Shown: positions 45,375 to 54,472, numbered from the stretch's first letter. The stretch: 64,000 nt of DNA from CAZZKJ01 sp964654695 (GCA_964654695.1 CAZZKJ010000006.1:1-64000); one strand, 5' to 3'. Notes: generated by a model from the letters alone, not told the origin. A program made the numbers and translations.

Positions 45375-45444
45375 TATCTTCTCTCCGGCTTTTCTCTTCG
45401 AAGCCGTACATTCAACAATGATTCTATTATGAAGGACAATAGGT

Positions 45445-45702
45445 ATGGCTCATAAAAAAGGTGTAGGCAGTTCAAGAAACGGGCGTGATAGTAATGCCAA
45501 GAGGCTTGGTGTTAAGCATTATGCCGGCGAAAAAGTTACGGCCGGTGCTATCCTCGTCAGGCAGCGGGGCAGCAGGATTCATCCCGGTCTTAATGTCGGC
45601 AAGGGAAAGGACGATACACTGTTTGCAAAAATCAGCGGCATCGTTAAATACGAAACCTTCGGAAAAAGCAAGAAGAGAGTCTCCATCGTTCAACCCGGCT
45701 GA
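45445..45702 (+). CDS. rpmA: 50S ribosomal protein L27
   Basis: 85 residues. MAHKKGVGSSRNGRDSNAKRLGVK is the conserved N-terminus that reaches the peptidyl transferase centre; it begins directly with AHKKG and lacks the cleaved extension of Firmicute L27, which speaks against a Gram-positive origin. An obgE gene, which often follows rpmA, is not present; instead a 231-base gap leads to kdsB. Confidence 0.97.
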   Translation: MAHKKGVGSSRNGRDSNAKRLGVKHYAGEKVTAGAILVRQRGSRIHPGLNVGKGKDDTLFAKISGIVKYETFGKSKKRVSIVQPG

Positions 45703-45933
45703 TCGCCCTTCATTTCCGGAACTTGGTTCTTTTCATAGGAATCAATGTGTCTCCGGTTCCGTCTTTCCTTCTTACCATGAATTGATTCAACTAAAGTTTT
45801 CCCTTTATTCCCCGGTTTTGAGATATCAAAGCGCATGCTGGTTTGCGATACGCGGTGCCGTCTGTGCGCCCGATGGTCGGAACGGCCGCCGCCGGATTGA
45901 ATTTGAATCCGCCTGCATCAAAGGTGAGCTATA

Positions 45934-46686
45934 ATGATCGCTGGAGAGTTTGCCGTCATACTGCCTGTGCGTTTCAATTCGAGCAGGTTCCCTGGAAAAC
46001 CTCTCGTAGAGGTGGCCGGCAAGCCGCTCATTCAGTGGGTGTATCAAAGAGCCGAATCGATTAGGGGAGCCGGGATCGTTATTGTAGCCACCGACAACAA
46101 AGATATTGCGTCAAAGGTGGAAAGTTTCGGTGGGAAGGCCGTGATGACTTCAACGCGGCATAGAACAGGAACCGATCGCGTGGCCGAGGCCGCAGCCGGT
46201 CTTGAATTCGATGTGATTGTGAACCTGCAGGGAGACGAACCCGTGGTCCCCGACGGTCTGGTGGAAGGAATGGTTGCAGGGCTGCGTAAAACGCCTGAAG
46301 CTGGTATTGCCACGGCCTGCCACAAAATCGATAATCCCGGCGATTTCGAAAACCCCAATATAGTCAAGATAGTCATGGACGGAGCGGGCGGCGCGCTCTA
46401 TTTTTCACGTGCGCCTATTCCTTACGGTGCCTGGAAAGATCTTCACGGCGCCGGGATCGAAGCGGAGGCGTACCGGCATATCGGAATATATGCTTTCAGA
46501 AAGGAATCGCTGGCAGCATTTGCCGGAATGCAGCCATCTCCCCTGGAAACCGCCGAAGGATTGGAACAGATGCGCGCGCTTGAGAACGGAATACGAATAA
46601 ACGTATTGATCACCGAAACGCCGACGATCGGAGTCGATGTTCCCAAAGACATAATAACCGTTGAAAAATACTTAACGAAAACATAA
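45934..46686 (+). CDS. kdsB: 3-deoxy-manno-octulosonate cytidylyltransferase
   Basis: 250 residues. Activates Kdo as CMP-Kdo for lipid A-core synthesis. The N-terminal nucleotide site LPVRFNSSRFPGKPL near 12, the NLQGDEPVVP motif near 96 and YRHIGIYAFRKESL near 178 are family marks. Start ATG 45934 is preceded by AGGTGAGC. First gene of a Kdo-and-CTP run with pyrG, kdsA and kdsD; CTP from pyrG is its substrate. Confidence 0.96.
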   Translation: MIAGEFAVILPVRFNSSRFPGKPLVEVAGKPLIQWVYQRAESIRGAGIVIVATDNKDIASKVESFGGKAVMTSTRHRTGTDRVAEAAAGLEFDVIVNLQGDEPVVPDGLVEGMVAGLRKTPEAGIATACHKIDNPGDFENPNIVKIVMDGAGGALYFSRAPIPYGAWKDLHGAGIEAEAYRHIGIYAFRKESLAAFAGMQPSPLETAEGLEQMRALENGIRINVLITETPTIGVDVPKDIITVEKYLTKT

Positions 46687-46778
46687 ACTGAACGCAGTCG
46701 AGCAATACCGTCGAATTGACTATATAACCGATCAAGAATCCCAAAAGGAATCAGGAGCAGTCTTATGAGGCCAAGGCA

Positions 46779-48416
46779 ATGAAATTCATTTTCGTAACCG
46801 GCGGTGTCGTTTCTTCTCTTGGAAAAGGAATTGCAGCGTCTTCTCTCGGCCTGCTGCTCAAGCAGCGCGGGCTTAAAGTTACACTGCAAAAATTCGATCC
46901 TTATATAAATGTTGATCCGGGAACCATGAGCCCTTTTCAGCATGGTGAAGTTTTTGTTACTGAAGATGGAGCCGAAACCGATCTGGACTTGGGGCATTAT
47001 GAACGTTTTATCGATACGAATTTATCACGCAAGAACAATGTTACGACCGGCCAGGTTTACCAGGAAGTCATACGCCGTGAGAGAAAAGGCAGGTATCTGG
47101 GCAAAACCGTCCAGGTGATTCCGCATATTACAAACGAAATCAAAAACCGAATTAAAGCCGCCGGTGAAAACGGAGACGATATAGACGTGGTGATCACGGA
47201 AATCGGCGGCACTGTGGGTGATATCGAAAGTCAGCCGTTTCTGGAGGCCATAAGGCAGCTCCGGTTGGAAATGGGGCGGGATAAGACACTGTTCATTCAC
47301 CTGACCCTGGTTCCGTATATAAGAGCAGCCAAGGAGTTGAAAACCAAACCCACCCAGCACAGTGTCAAGGGGCTCAGGGAAATAGGAATACAGCCGGATG
47401 TTCTGCTCTGCAGAACGGAAGTGCCCTTAAGCCGCGATATTAAGAACAAGATAGCTCTTTTCTGTAATGTTCACGAAGAAGCGGTCATCGAGGCGCGTGA
47501 TGTAACCAGTATATATCATGTTCCGCTGCATTTTCACCGGGAGGGGCTCGATGAAATAGCAGCGAATTTCCTAAAACTGGGGTCATCCCCTCCGGATCTT
47601 TCCCAATGGGAAGCTATGTTGAGCCGCATGTCGGCGATCGAGGAGGAAATCGATATAGCGATCTGCGGGAAATATGTTCATCTCAATGATGCGTATAAAT
47701 CTATTATCGAAGCGTTTACGCACGCCGGTATCACCAATGATGTAAAAGTCAATATAGTATGGATAGATGCTGAAGATATAAATGATGAAAACGTCGATAA
47801 ATATTTGAAAGGAGTGTGCGGCGTGCTCGTTCCGGGCGGTTTCGGTGAGAGAGGCATCTCGGGAAAACTGCAGGCGGTTGAATATGTAAGAAGCCGGGGC
47901 ATACCGTTCCTGGGCATTTGCCTGGGGCTTCAGTGCGCGGCTATAGAATTTGCGCGCAATGTCTGCGGCATCGATGATGCTCACAGCTCCGAGTTCGATT
48001 CCGATACCGTAAATCCCGTTATCGATCTTATGGACGATCAACGAAGCAAAAACGAAAAGGGGGGGACCATGAGGTTGGGTTCCTATCCGTGTGCAATAAA
48101 GCCCGGTACTCTCGCTTTGAAGTGTTACGGTTCCGATCGCGCGGACGAACGGCATCGCCACCGGTGGGAGTTCAATAATGCCTACCGCGAGGCGTTTGCC
48201 GGAAAGGGTATGGTCTTCTCGGGGACATCTCCGGATAACAGGCTTGTCGAGATTATCGAGCTGAAAGATCATCCGTTTTTCTTAGCGGTTCAGTTTCACC
48301 CCGAGCTCAAGAGCCGTCCAAACCGGCCTCATCCCCTCTTCAGAGAACTAGTTCATGCGGCCAAGTCCCATAAACGAAATGCCGGGCTGGAGCCGTCCCG
48401 GCGGTCTAATAGTTGA
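46779..48416 (+). CDS. pyrG: CTP synthase
   Basis: 545 residues, makes CTP from UTP, ATP and glutamine. The synthetase half starts MKFIFVTGGVVSSLGKGI with the P-loop; the glutaminase half has the nucleophile cysteine in FLGICLGLQCAAIEFA near 383 and the histidine and glutamate in VQFHPELKSRP near 507. Placed between kdsB and kdsA as in many Gram-negative bacteria. Its stop overlaps the kdsA start. Confidence 0.97.
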   Translation: MKFIFVTGGVVSSLGKGIAASSLGLLLKQRGLKVTLQKFDPYINVDPGTMSPFQHGEVFVTEDGAETDLDLGHYERFIDTNLSRKNNVTTGQVYQEVIRRERKGRYLGKTVQVIPHITNEIKNRIKAAGENGDDIDVVITEIGGTVGDIESQPFLEAIRQLRLEMGRDKTLFIHLTLVPYIRAAKELKTKPTQHSVKGLREIGIQPDVLLCRTEVPLSRDIKNKIALFCNVHEEAVIEARDVTSIYHVPLHFHREGLDEIAANFLKLGSSPPDLSQWEAMLSRMSAIEEEIDIAICGKYVHLNDAYKSIIEAFTHAGITNDVKVNIVWIDAEDINDENVDKYLKGVCGVLVPGGFGERGISGKLQAVEYVRSRGIPFLGICLGLQCAAIEFARNVCGIDDAHSSEFDSDTVNPVIDLMDDQRSKNEKGGTMRLGSYPCAIKPGTLALKCYGSDRADERHRHRWEFNNAYREAFAGKGMVFSGTSPDNRLVEIIELKDHPFFLAVQFHPELKSRPNRPHPLFRELVHAAKSHKRNAGLEPSRRSNS

Positions 48417-49249
48417 TTTGGTGCAAAGTGAATCATCCCCAAAAGAATCGACAGCTGTTCAACCGCTCTGGAGCGCCTATTCTAATTGCCGGGCCCTGCG
48501 TGCTGGAAAGCCCTGAATCGGCCGTTGAATTGGCCCAATCCATATCGGAACTCCCCGCGGCAAAGAATTTCCGATTCGTTTTCAAAGCAAGTTATCTTAA
48601 GGACAATCGGAGTTCGGGGGAGAGCTTTCGCGGCCCCGGAATCGAAAAGGGCCTCGATATACTCCAAAGAATCCGCAGATCGGTGGGCTGCCCGGTATTG
48701 TCCGACGTTCACTGTCGGCAAGAAGTTCAGCCCGCAGCCGAAGTGCTGGACGCGCTTCAAATCCCTGCCTTTCTTTGCCGGCAAACCAGGTTGCTCGAAG
48801 CTGCGGCCGGATGCGGCAAACCGGTTAACGTGAAAAAAGGCCAATTTCTGGCGCCGGAAGACATGCAGCTCGTTATCAATAAATTAAAACGCGCCAGTTG
48901 CAGTGATGTGGCGATCACCGAGCGCGGTTCCGTTTTTGGTTATCATGACCTGGTTGTTGATTACCGCTCGCTTGCCAAGATGATGGAATTCGGATGTCCG
49001 GTTATTTTTGACGTGACGCACAGTCTTCAGAAACCGGCTTCCCTTGGCGGCCGGTCCGGAGGAGACCCCGGATTGGCTAGAGTTATGGCGCGTGCCGCCG
49101 CCGCGGTGCCGTGCGGCGGACTGTTTATAGAAACGCATTTCAATCCTGAAAAAGCTTTAAGCGACGGCGCTTCCATGCTGCCATTTTCTGAACTGAACGG
49201 GCTTTTGATGGAAGTATACGAGATAATTACTCTCGTCAAGAAGATGTGA
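48413..49249 (+). CDS. kdsA: 3-deoxy-8-phosphooctulonate synthase
   Basis: 278 residues, condenses phosphoenolpyruvate with arabinose 5-phosphate to Kdo 8-phosphate. IAGPCVLES near 24, FKASYLKDNRSS near 48 and the C-terminal FDVTHSLQKPASLGG and HFNPEKALSDG motifs are clear. The start is uncertain: TTG 48413 overlaps the pyrG stop, and GTG 48428 would remove five residues; neither has a strong ribosome site. The next gene supplies its arabinose 5-phosphate. Confidence 0.95.
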   Translation: MIWCKVNHPQKNRQLFNRSGAPILIAGPCVLESPESAVELAQSISELPAAKNFRFVFKASYLKDNRSSGESFRGPGIEKGLDILQRIRRSVGCPVLSDVHCRQEVQPAAEVLDALQIPAFLCRQTRLLEAAAGCGKPVNVKKGQFLAPEDMQLVINKLKRASCSDVAITERGSVFGYHDLVVDYRSLAKMMEFGCPVIFDVTHSLQKPASLGGRSGGDPGLARVMARAAAAVPCGGLFIETHFNPEKALSDGASMLPFSELNGLLMEVYEIITLVKKM

Positions 49250-49255
49250 TATAAT
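49247..49255 (+). promoter_or_regulatory. Extended -10 promoter of kdsD
   Basis: TGATATAAT, with the TGA being the kdsA stop codon and a perfect TATAAT at 49250-49255. No convincing -35. Transcript would begin near 49262, about 60 bases before the kdsD start. Confidence 0.4.
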
Positions 49256-49323
49256 GGGCTAATGATCCCGGTCCGGCCTGGATTTGCGGCGATCGGGCGG
49301 CGGCCAGTTACGAAGAGGTTGCT

Positions 49324-50349
49324 ATGGAATCAAATTTAGAAAATGTTGGATCTAATCGTACGGGAACAGTGGTGAAAAAAGTAATTGAAAAAGCCAAAAG
49401 AGTTTTCGATGACGAAATCAAATGCCTGCATGGTGTGCGCGACAGACTGGGCGATGAGTTCTGTCGCGCCGTTGAAACTATTTCGAACTGCAAGGGAAGG
49501 CTCATAGTATCCGGTGTGGGAAAGTCAGGCCTGATCGCGAAAAAGATCGCCGGGACACTGACCAGCACCGGGACTCCGAGTTTTTACCTGCATCCGGTGG
49601 AGGCCGTACATGGAGACCTGGGGCTTGTTAGCAGGGAAGACGTGGTGATTTTCGTATCCAAAAGCGGAATGAGCGATGAACTCGCAAAGCTGCTGCCTTC
49701 ACTGCGAAAGATCCGGATTACGATAATAGCCGTGACCGGCGAGTGCGATTCATTTCTGGCCCGAAACAGCGATATAGTGCTCGATACGAATGTGTCCAGC
49801 GAAGCGGGAAATTTGGGGCTTGCTCCGACTTCAAGCGCAACTGCAGCCCTTGTCATGGGCGACGCACTGGCGAGCGCCCTTATAGAGAGAAAAGGTTTTA
49901 ATGAAGAAGACTTCGCGCGTTTTCATCCAAGCGGCATTCTTGGAAAGAAGCTGACACTGAGAGTAAAGGAACTAATGAGGACGGACGGCGATGTTCCGCT
50001 GGTTCCTTCGAAAACCCTTTTGAGTGAAGCGCTGCTGGAAATAATGGACAAGCGTGTTGGATGTACCGGTGTTGTGGATGATCATGGCAGGCTGGTCGGA
50101 ATAATTACCGACGGCGATCTCAAAAGGATATTTGCAAAAGAAAAAGCTGCGCTCGAAATGCGGGTGAAACAAGTAATGACACCTGAGCCGAAGACAATAG
50201 GTTCCCAGGTTCTGGCCGCCGATGCTTTGAGCGCTATGGAGATCAATCCGCAGGGCCCTATTACAATGTTCTTCGTTACCGATTCATCGGGAAAACCCGA
50301 GGGGTTGATCCATATTCATGATATCCTCAAGGCCGGTCTAAAGCTGTGA
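49324..50349 (+). CDS. kdsD: Arabinose-5-phosphate isomerase (KdsD/KpsF)
   Basis: 341 residues. N-terminal SIS domain (about 35-190) with GVGKSGLIAKKIAGTLTSTGTPSFYLHPVEAVHGDLG, then two CBS domains (about 215-275 and 285-340). Converts ribulose 5-phosphate to arabinose 5-phosphate, the kdsA substrate. Usually followed by the phosphatase gene kdsC; here the acyltransferase follows instead. Confidence 0.94.
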   Translation: MESNLENVGSNRTGTVVKKVIEKAKRVFDDEIKCLHGVRDRLGDEFCRAVETISNCKGRLIVSGVGKSGLIAKKIAGTLTSTGTPSFYLHPVEAVHGDLGLVSREDVVIFVSKSGMSDELAKLLPSLRKIRITIIAVTGECDSFLARNSDIVLDTNVSSEAGNLGLAPTSSATAALVMGDALASALIERKGFNEEDFARFHPSGILGKKLTLRVKELMRTDGDVPLVPSKTLLSEALLEIMDKRVGCTGVVDDHGRLVGIITDGDLKRIFAKEKAALEMRVKQVMTPEPKTIGSQVLAADALSAMEINPQGPITMFFVTDSSGKPEGLIHIHDILKAGLKL

Positions 50350-50402
50350 ACGCAGCCGGATTTCCCCGCCGTCCTCCTCGCTTCTCCATCTTTCAGATAT
50401 TC

Positions 50403-50418
50403 TGGCACAATCATTGCT
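50403..50418 (+). promoter_or_regulatory. Sigma-54 promoter upstream of acyltransferase-lptC-lptB-rpoN
   Basis: TGGCAC at 50403-50408, 5-base spacer, TTGCT at 50414-50418; GG (50404-50405) and GC (50416-50417) are exactly 10 bases apart. The core consensus is matched without mismatch. Predicted transcript start near 50429, about 95 bases before the ATG at 50525. A TTGACT at 50418-50423 overlaps it and might act as a sigma-70 -35, but no good -10 follows. Confidence 0.7.
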
Positions 50419-50524
50419 TGACTATCACCCCCCAATGTGCTAACTAATTAATTGTAAAGGTTTTTTGCGGTTTGAAGCCACGGCCTGGCTGGTTTCTGCT
50501 CACCTCGATGAGGTACCGAAACGG

Positions 50525-51454
50525 ATGAAAAACAGAAAAATCATAAAGCATAATATTGAATATTTTATTATTTCATCGTTTCTTCTGTTCGGACGTATTA
50601 TGCCGAGGAAGCAGGGGCTCAAGGTCTTTTCAAAATTGGGAATACTGGGATTTTATGTAATGAAAAAAGACAGGCAAAAAGCCCTTGAAAATCTGGCTCT
50701 TGCTTTTCCGGATGCTCCTGATATTTTCAGGCGATCGATGGCCAGGGCAATGTTCAAATCTATCGCTTGTAATTTTTTTGAATTCATCAAGATTCAAAAT
50801 GCCGATACAGCAAAGATACTGCATCTCGTGGATAAAACGGACGGGTGGGAAAACTTCGATAAAGCTTACTCTCGGGGCAGAGGACTGATCTGCATTACCG
50901 GCCATATCGGATGCTGGGAACTGATGGCCGCATACGTATGCAAGCGCGGATATCCTGTAGCAGTAGTAGCCAGGCGGTTATGGCTCGAAAAACTGCAAAA
51001 CAGGCTCGCGGCGATACGCGAATCCTTCGGAGTGAAGTCCATAGACCGGGATCAAAGTCCCAGGGTGCTGGTTGACTTCTTGGGCAGCAAAGGTGTGACG
51101 GGAATACTCATAGACCAGAATACGAGGCTCAAAGGCATTTACGTGCCTTTCTTTAATAAGCCCGCTCATACGGCAAGCGGAATTGCCAAACTTGCTTGTA
51201 TAACGAATGCCATGGTGCTGCCCATAGCCATATTTCTCAATTCTGATTTAAAACACGAGATCAAGATACTTGATCCAATTGATCCTGCGAGCATCAGCGG
51301 AAGCAAGGATGAAAGGATAGAAACTCTTACTGCTCTTTTCACTAAAGCCGTCGAAACGTTGATTAGAATCGATCCCAAACAATGGGTCTGGTTTCACGAC
51401 CGGTGGCGCCGAAGAGAAGAAGACGTGGAGATAGAATATGCGGCTTCAAATTAA
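50525..51454 (+). CDS. Lipid A biosynthesis acyltransferase, LpxL/HtrB-like
   Basis: 309 residues from ATG 50525 (MKNRKIIKHNIEYFIIS); TTG 50465, which has AAAGG 4 bases upstream, would add 20 residues. A membrane-facing N-terminus is followed by the H-x4-E catalytic motif in TGHIGCWELM near 126 and GILIDQN near 191, as in LpxL, LpxM and related secondary acyltransferases that add the acyloxyacyl chains to Kdo2-lipid A. Position right after the Kdo genes and before lptC supports that role. Overlaps lptC by 17 bases. Confidence 0.88.
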   Translation: MKNRKIIKHNIEYFIISSFLLFGRIMPRKQGLKVFSKLGILGFYVMKKDRQKALENLALAFPDAPDIFRRSMARAMFKSIACNFFEFIKIQNADTAKILHLVDKTDGWENFDKAYSRGRGLICITGHIGCWELMAAYVCKRGYPVAVVARRLWLEKLQNRLAAIRESFGVKSIDRDQSPRVLVDFLGSKGVTGILIDQNTRLKGIYVPFFNKPAHTASGIAKLACITNAMVLPIAIFLNSDLKHEIKILDPIDPASISGSKDERIETLTALFTKAVETLIRIDPKQWVWFHDRWRRREEDVEIEYAASN

Positions 51455-51989
51455 GCACTTGGTATTTTTAACGGCTTTAATACTGCTCTTTGCCTGCACA
51501 AAGGAAACGAGCCAGGATATTCAGGACGAAAACCAGGATGCGCCCGATGAAGTGTTTTTTGATTTCGTTACGCAAGAAACCGACAGCGGAAGGGCCAAGT
51601 GGAAATTGACCGCTCCCAAGGCCAGCAAATTCAATACGAAAAACCTGGTTGTATTGGAAAAACCGGTTATCAGGTTCTTCGATGAAGAAGGAAAGCTCCA
51701 AACAACTCTTACATCGGATAACGGCGAGCTGTATAAGGAATCTCAGGATATGCTTGCTTACGGTCATGTATTGGTACGATCCGTCTCCGGTGATTTTCTT
51801 GAAACCGACAGTCTCTACTGGATGGACGCCAAATCGAAAATACGAAGCGATTCTTTCGTGAAACTTACTCGTGGAAACGATATAGTCACCGGGATCGGGA
51901 TGGAATGCAACTACAAGTTATCTGCTGTTAAGATAAAGAAAAATATACAGGCGACGATAATAGATGAGGGGAACGAAATAAATGAATGA
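51438..51989 (+). CDS. lptC: LPS export protein LptC-like
   Basis: 183 residues. The N-terminus is a lipoprotein-like signal with LFAC, then a beta-jellyroll of the LptC/OstA sort (WKLTAPKASKF, LTSDNGELYKESQDMLAYGHVLVRS). LptC takes LPS from LptB2FG and passes it to LptA. E. coli LptC keeps an uncleaved anchor; here the cysteine suggests lipid anchoring, a variant known in other phyla. Overlaps both neighbours; lptA, normally next, is missing. Confidence 0.85.
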   Translation: MRLQIKHLVFLTALILLFACTKETSQDIQDENQDAPDEVFFDFVTQETDSGRAKWKLTAPKASKFNTKNLVVLEKPVIRFFDEEGKLQTTLTSDNGELYKESQDMLAYGHVLVRSVSGDFLETDSLYWMDAKSKIRSDSFVKLTRGNDIVTGIGMECNYKLSAVKIKKNIQATIIDEGNEINE

Positions 51990-52731
51990 TCCGTCGGATG
52001 CATTTACCGCCGAGAAGCTGAATGCCAGAGCTCTGGTAAAATTCTACAGCAAGAAAAAGGTAGTCGATGAAGTCAGCATAGATGTTAATCCCGGAGAAGT
52101 TGTCGGACTGCTGGGGCCGAACGGTGCAGGGAAAACAACGACATTCTACATGATAGTCGGTATGATAAGACCGTCATCGGGAGAAGTCTATCTTGGAGAG
52201 CAGCGGATAACCGCCCACCCGATGTATAAAAGGGCAAGAATGGGAATTGGATATCTGCCCCAGGAACCTTCAATTTTCAGGGGTCTGACTGTGGAGCAGA
52301 ATTTAACCGCTATTCTTCAAACCATGAACCTGACCAGGGAAGAACGCGCGCAGAGGTTGGAATCCTTGTTGGAAGAGTTGGACATTGCCCATATTCGCAA
52401 AAGAATGGGTCATAAACTGTCGGGTGGAGAAAGAAGAAGAGTCGAAATTACTCGATCGCTATCCACTTTTCCAAAGTTCATGCTTCTTGACGAACCTTTT
52501 GCGGGGATTGATCCAATTGCTGTCTCTGATTTGCAGGAAATCGTAAAGAAATTGAAAGAGAGAGGGTTGGGTGTCTTAATAACGGATCATAATGTTCGGG
52601 ATATTCTCAGCATTACTGATCGAGCTTATATTATGTATGAAGGCAGCATAAAAAGAGCCGGCACCGCCAGCGAATTAGCGGGCGATGCCGAGGTTCGTGA
52701 AATATATCTAGGGGAGTCTTTTAAACTATGA
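51982..52731 (+). CDS. lptB: LPS export ABC transporter ATPase
   Basis: 249 residues, cytoplasmic ATPase of the LptB2FG extractor. Walker A GPNGAGKT near 45; Q-loop YLPQEPSIFRGLTVEQN near 90; signature LSGGERRRVEITRSL near 147; Walker B FMLLDEPFAGIDPIA near 169; H-loop LITDHN near 204. The C-terminal MYEGSI...REIYLGE tail is typical of LptB. Translationally coupled to lptC; rpoN follows after 31 bases, the same order as in many proteobacteria. Confidence 0.95.
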   Translation: MNDPSDAFTAEKLNARALVKFYSKKKVVDEVSIDVNPGEVVGLLGPNGAGKTTTFYMIVGMIRPSSGEVYLGEQRITAHPMYKRARMGIGYLPQEPSIFRGLTVEQNLTAILQTMNLTREERAQRLESLLEELDIAHIRKRMGHKLSGGERRRVEITRSLSTFPKFMLLDEPFAGIDPIAVSDLQEIVKKLKERGLGVLITDHNVRDILSITDRAYIMYEGSIKRAGTASELAGDAEVREIYLGESFKL

Positions 52732-52762
52732 CAGATGTTATACTTCTGACCGGGCGGTTTGT

Positions 52763-54190
52763 ATGGCAATGAAACTTGGTTTGCAACTCAAGCAGCGTCA
52801 GATGCTGGTGATGACGCCGAAACTGCAGCAAGCGTTGAAGCTCCTGCAGATGCCGGCCATAGAACTCCAGCAGATGCTTAAGCAGGAATTGATTGAAAAT
52901 CCTATGCTGGAGGAAGAAGACGATATTCTCGAAACGCAGGAGGAACGTGAAGAGAGGGAGTCAAAAGAAGACCGTGAGAAAGATAATTCCAGTAACGATG
53001 AAGACTCCAACGAAGAAAAAATTGACCTCGATGAGTATCTCCAAAGTGATTTTGAAATCGGCTATGGAATGGGCGAAGAGATGCAGGAAGAATTCTATGA
53101 AAAGGTTCCTATTGCCAAGCGCTCATTTATAGATCAACTAATCAGCCAATTGAGAATAATTACTGACGACGAGAGAATATTGGGAATGGGGGATTATTTG
53201 ATTGGAAGCCTGGATGACAGCGGATATCTGCTCTGCAATCTCGACGAAGTAGCCAACGTTTTTAACGAACCAGTTGAGGAAGTGGAGAAGGTTTTAAAGA
53301 TTATACAGGACTTCGATCCGCCCGGAGTGGGAGCCAGGAATCTCCGGGAGAGTCTGATAATTCAGCTGAGGAGCAAGGGTCTGGAGGATTCCATGGCTGC
53401 AAAGATAATAACCGAGTATTTCGATGATTTCAAACAAAAGAAATACATGGAAATAAGCAAGAAACTTAAAATATCTATTCAAGAAGTTCAAAATCAGTGC
53501 AAGATAATCAGCATGCTCGATCCGAAGCCGGGGCTTGAAATAAGCGCCGAAGAACCCAAATATGTAATTCCGGATTTGATCGTGGAAGTGATAGAAGGTA
53601 AGTACGTTGTATATTTAAACGATAAAAATATACCCCGACTCAGGGTGAGCCAGGCATACCAATCCGAGCTCATGAAGGATTCCAAAGATGGTAATAAGGA
53701 AACCAGGGAGTTCATACAATCGCGCATAAAGTCGGCCAGATGGCTGATCCAGACCATTGAGCAGCGAAGAAAAACCATGGTAAAAGTCATGGAGTGCATC
53801 GTCGATAAGCAAAAAGAGTTTTTTGAGAAAGGCACGGCTTTCTTAAAACCCCTTACTCTCCAGCAAGTTGCCGTTGAAATCAACATGCACGAGTCCACTG
53901 TCAGCAGGGTTACCACCCAAAAATACGTTCAGACTCCAAGGGGTGTGTACGAACTCAAGTTCTTTTTTTCCAGCAGCTTGAAAACTCATGACGGTGGAGA
54001 AATATCGGCCAAAAGCGCCAAAGACAAGATCAAGAAGATAATTGAAAAGGAAGACCAGCGCAACCCATTGAGTGATCAGAAAATAGCAGATATGCTGAAA
54101 AAAGACGGCCTGGAGATTGCCAGAAGGACCGTTGCCAAATACCGGGAACAACTGAGCATTTTGCCGGCCAGGCTTAGACGAAATTATTAA
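52763..54190 (+). CDS. rpoN: RNA polymerase sigma-54 factor
   Basis: 475 residues. Region I (LQLKQRQMLVMTPKLQQALKLLQMPAIELQQ), an acidic region II (about 50-95), the core-binding domain and the DNA-binding end with the RpoN box ARRTVAKYRE near 454. It reads GG/GC promoters such as the four candidates in this window and needs AAA+ activators such as the two encoded at 9309-10754 and 13936-14949. Start ATG 52763. It is probably co-transcribed with lptB from the sigma-54 promoter at 50403, and so may control itself. Confidence 0.97.
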   Translation: MAMKLGLQLKQRQMLVMTPKLQQALKLLQMPAIELQQMLKQELIENPMLEEEDDILETQEEREERESKEDREKDNSSNDEDSNEEKIDLDEYLQSDFEIGYGMGEEMQEEFYEKVPIAKRSFIDQLISQLRIITDDERILGMGDYLIGSLDDSGYLLCNLDEVANVFNEPVEEVEKVLKIIQDFDPPGVGARNLRESLIIQLRSKGLEDSMAAKIITEYFDDFKQKKYMEISKKLKISIQEVQNQCKIISMLDPKPGLEISAEEPKYVIPDLIVEVIEGKYVVYLNDKNIPRLRVSQAYQSELMKDSKDGNKETREFIQSRIKSARWLIQTIEQRRKTMVKVMECIVDKQKEFFEKGTAFLKPLTLQQVAVEINMHESTVSRVTTQKYVQTPRGVYELKFFFSSSLKTHDGGEISAKSAKDKIKKIIEKEDQRNPLSDQKIADMLKKDGLEIARRTVAKYREQLSILPARLRRNY

Positions 54191-54222
54191 TAGCCGATAT
54201 TTGCTCTTCAATTATTATTGAT

Positions 54223-54228
54223 TATATT
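54223..54228 (+). promoter_or_regulatory. Possible -10 box downstream of rpoN
   Basis: TATATT at 54223-54228 with TTGCTC (54201-54206) 16 bases upstream, in the 278-base gap between rpoN and hpf. It would precede the uncertain 74-codon frame at 54248. Weak match. Confidence 0.25.
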
Positions 54229-54247
54229 TCATAGAGCCGGATAGAAT

Positions 54248-54472
54248 ATGGGCAAATTAGAGATTCGACCGTTGATCGGTGATGCGCGCAAAGTGTTGAA
54301 TCAACATTTAGTCATAAAACAAATAGCTGTCCTCCGTCGCCTTCCTATACCGGAAATACTTGCTTCCGGAAACTTTTTTGCAGCCCTTCGCCAGATAATT
54401 TCCGCCGTTTCTAGTACTCCTTCGAGGTTTATAATTTTTGGATGGTTCCGGGAAGAAAGAGGTGCAATATGA
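54248..54472 (+). CDS. Uncertain small open frame between rpoN and hpf
   Basis: 74 codons, ATG 54248 to a stop overlapping the hpf start. The product (MGKLEIRPLIGDARKVLNQH...) matches no family I know and shows no signal or motif. GCCGGATAG upstream is a poor ribosome site. It may be a chance frame in the hpf leader. Confidence 0.2.
   Translation: MGKLEIRPLIGDARKVLNQHLVIKQIAVLRRLPIPEILASGNFFAALRQIISAVSSTPSRFIIFGWFREERGAI
54408..54435 (+). promoter_or_regulatory. Sigma-70 type promoter of the hpf-hprK-PTS run
   Basis: Perfect TATAAT at 54430-54435 with a weak -35 (TTTCTA, 54408-54413) 16 bases upstream. Start near 54442, about 27 bases before the hpf ATG. Confidence 0.4.

Noticed and set aside
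45838..45866. Two GG-N10-GC pairs before kdsB as sigma-54 promoters
   Set aside because: The flanking bases do not match TGGCAC or TTGC; such pairs are expected by chance every few hundred bases.
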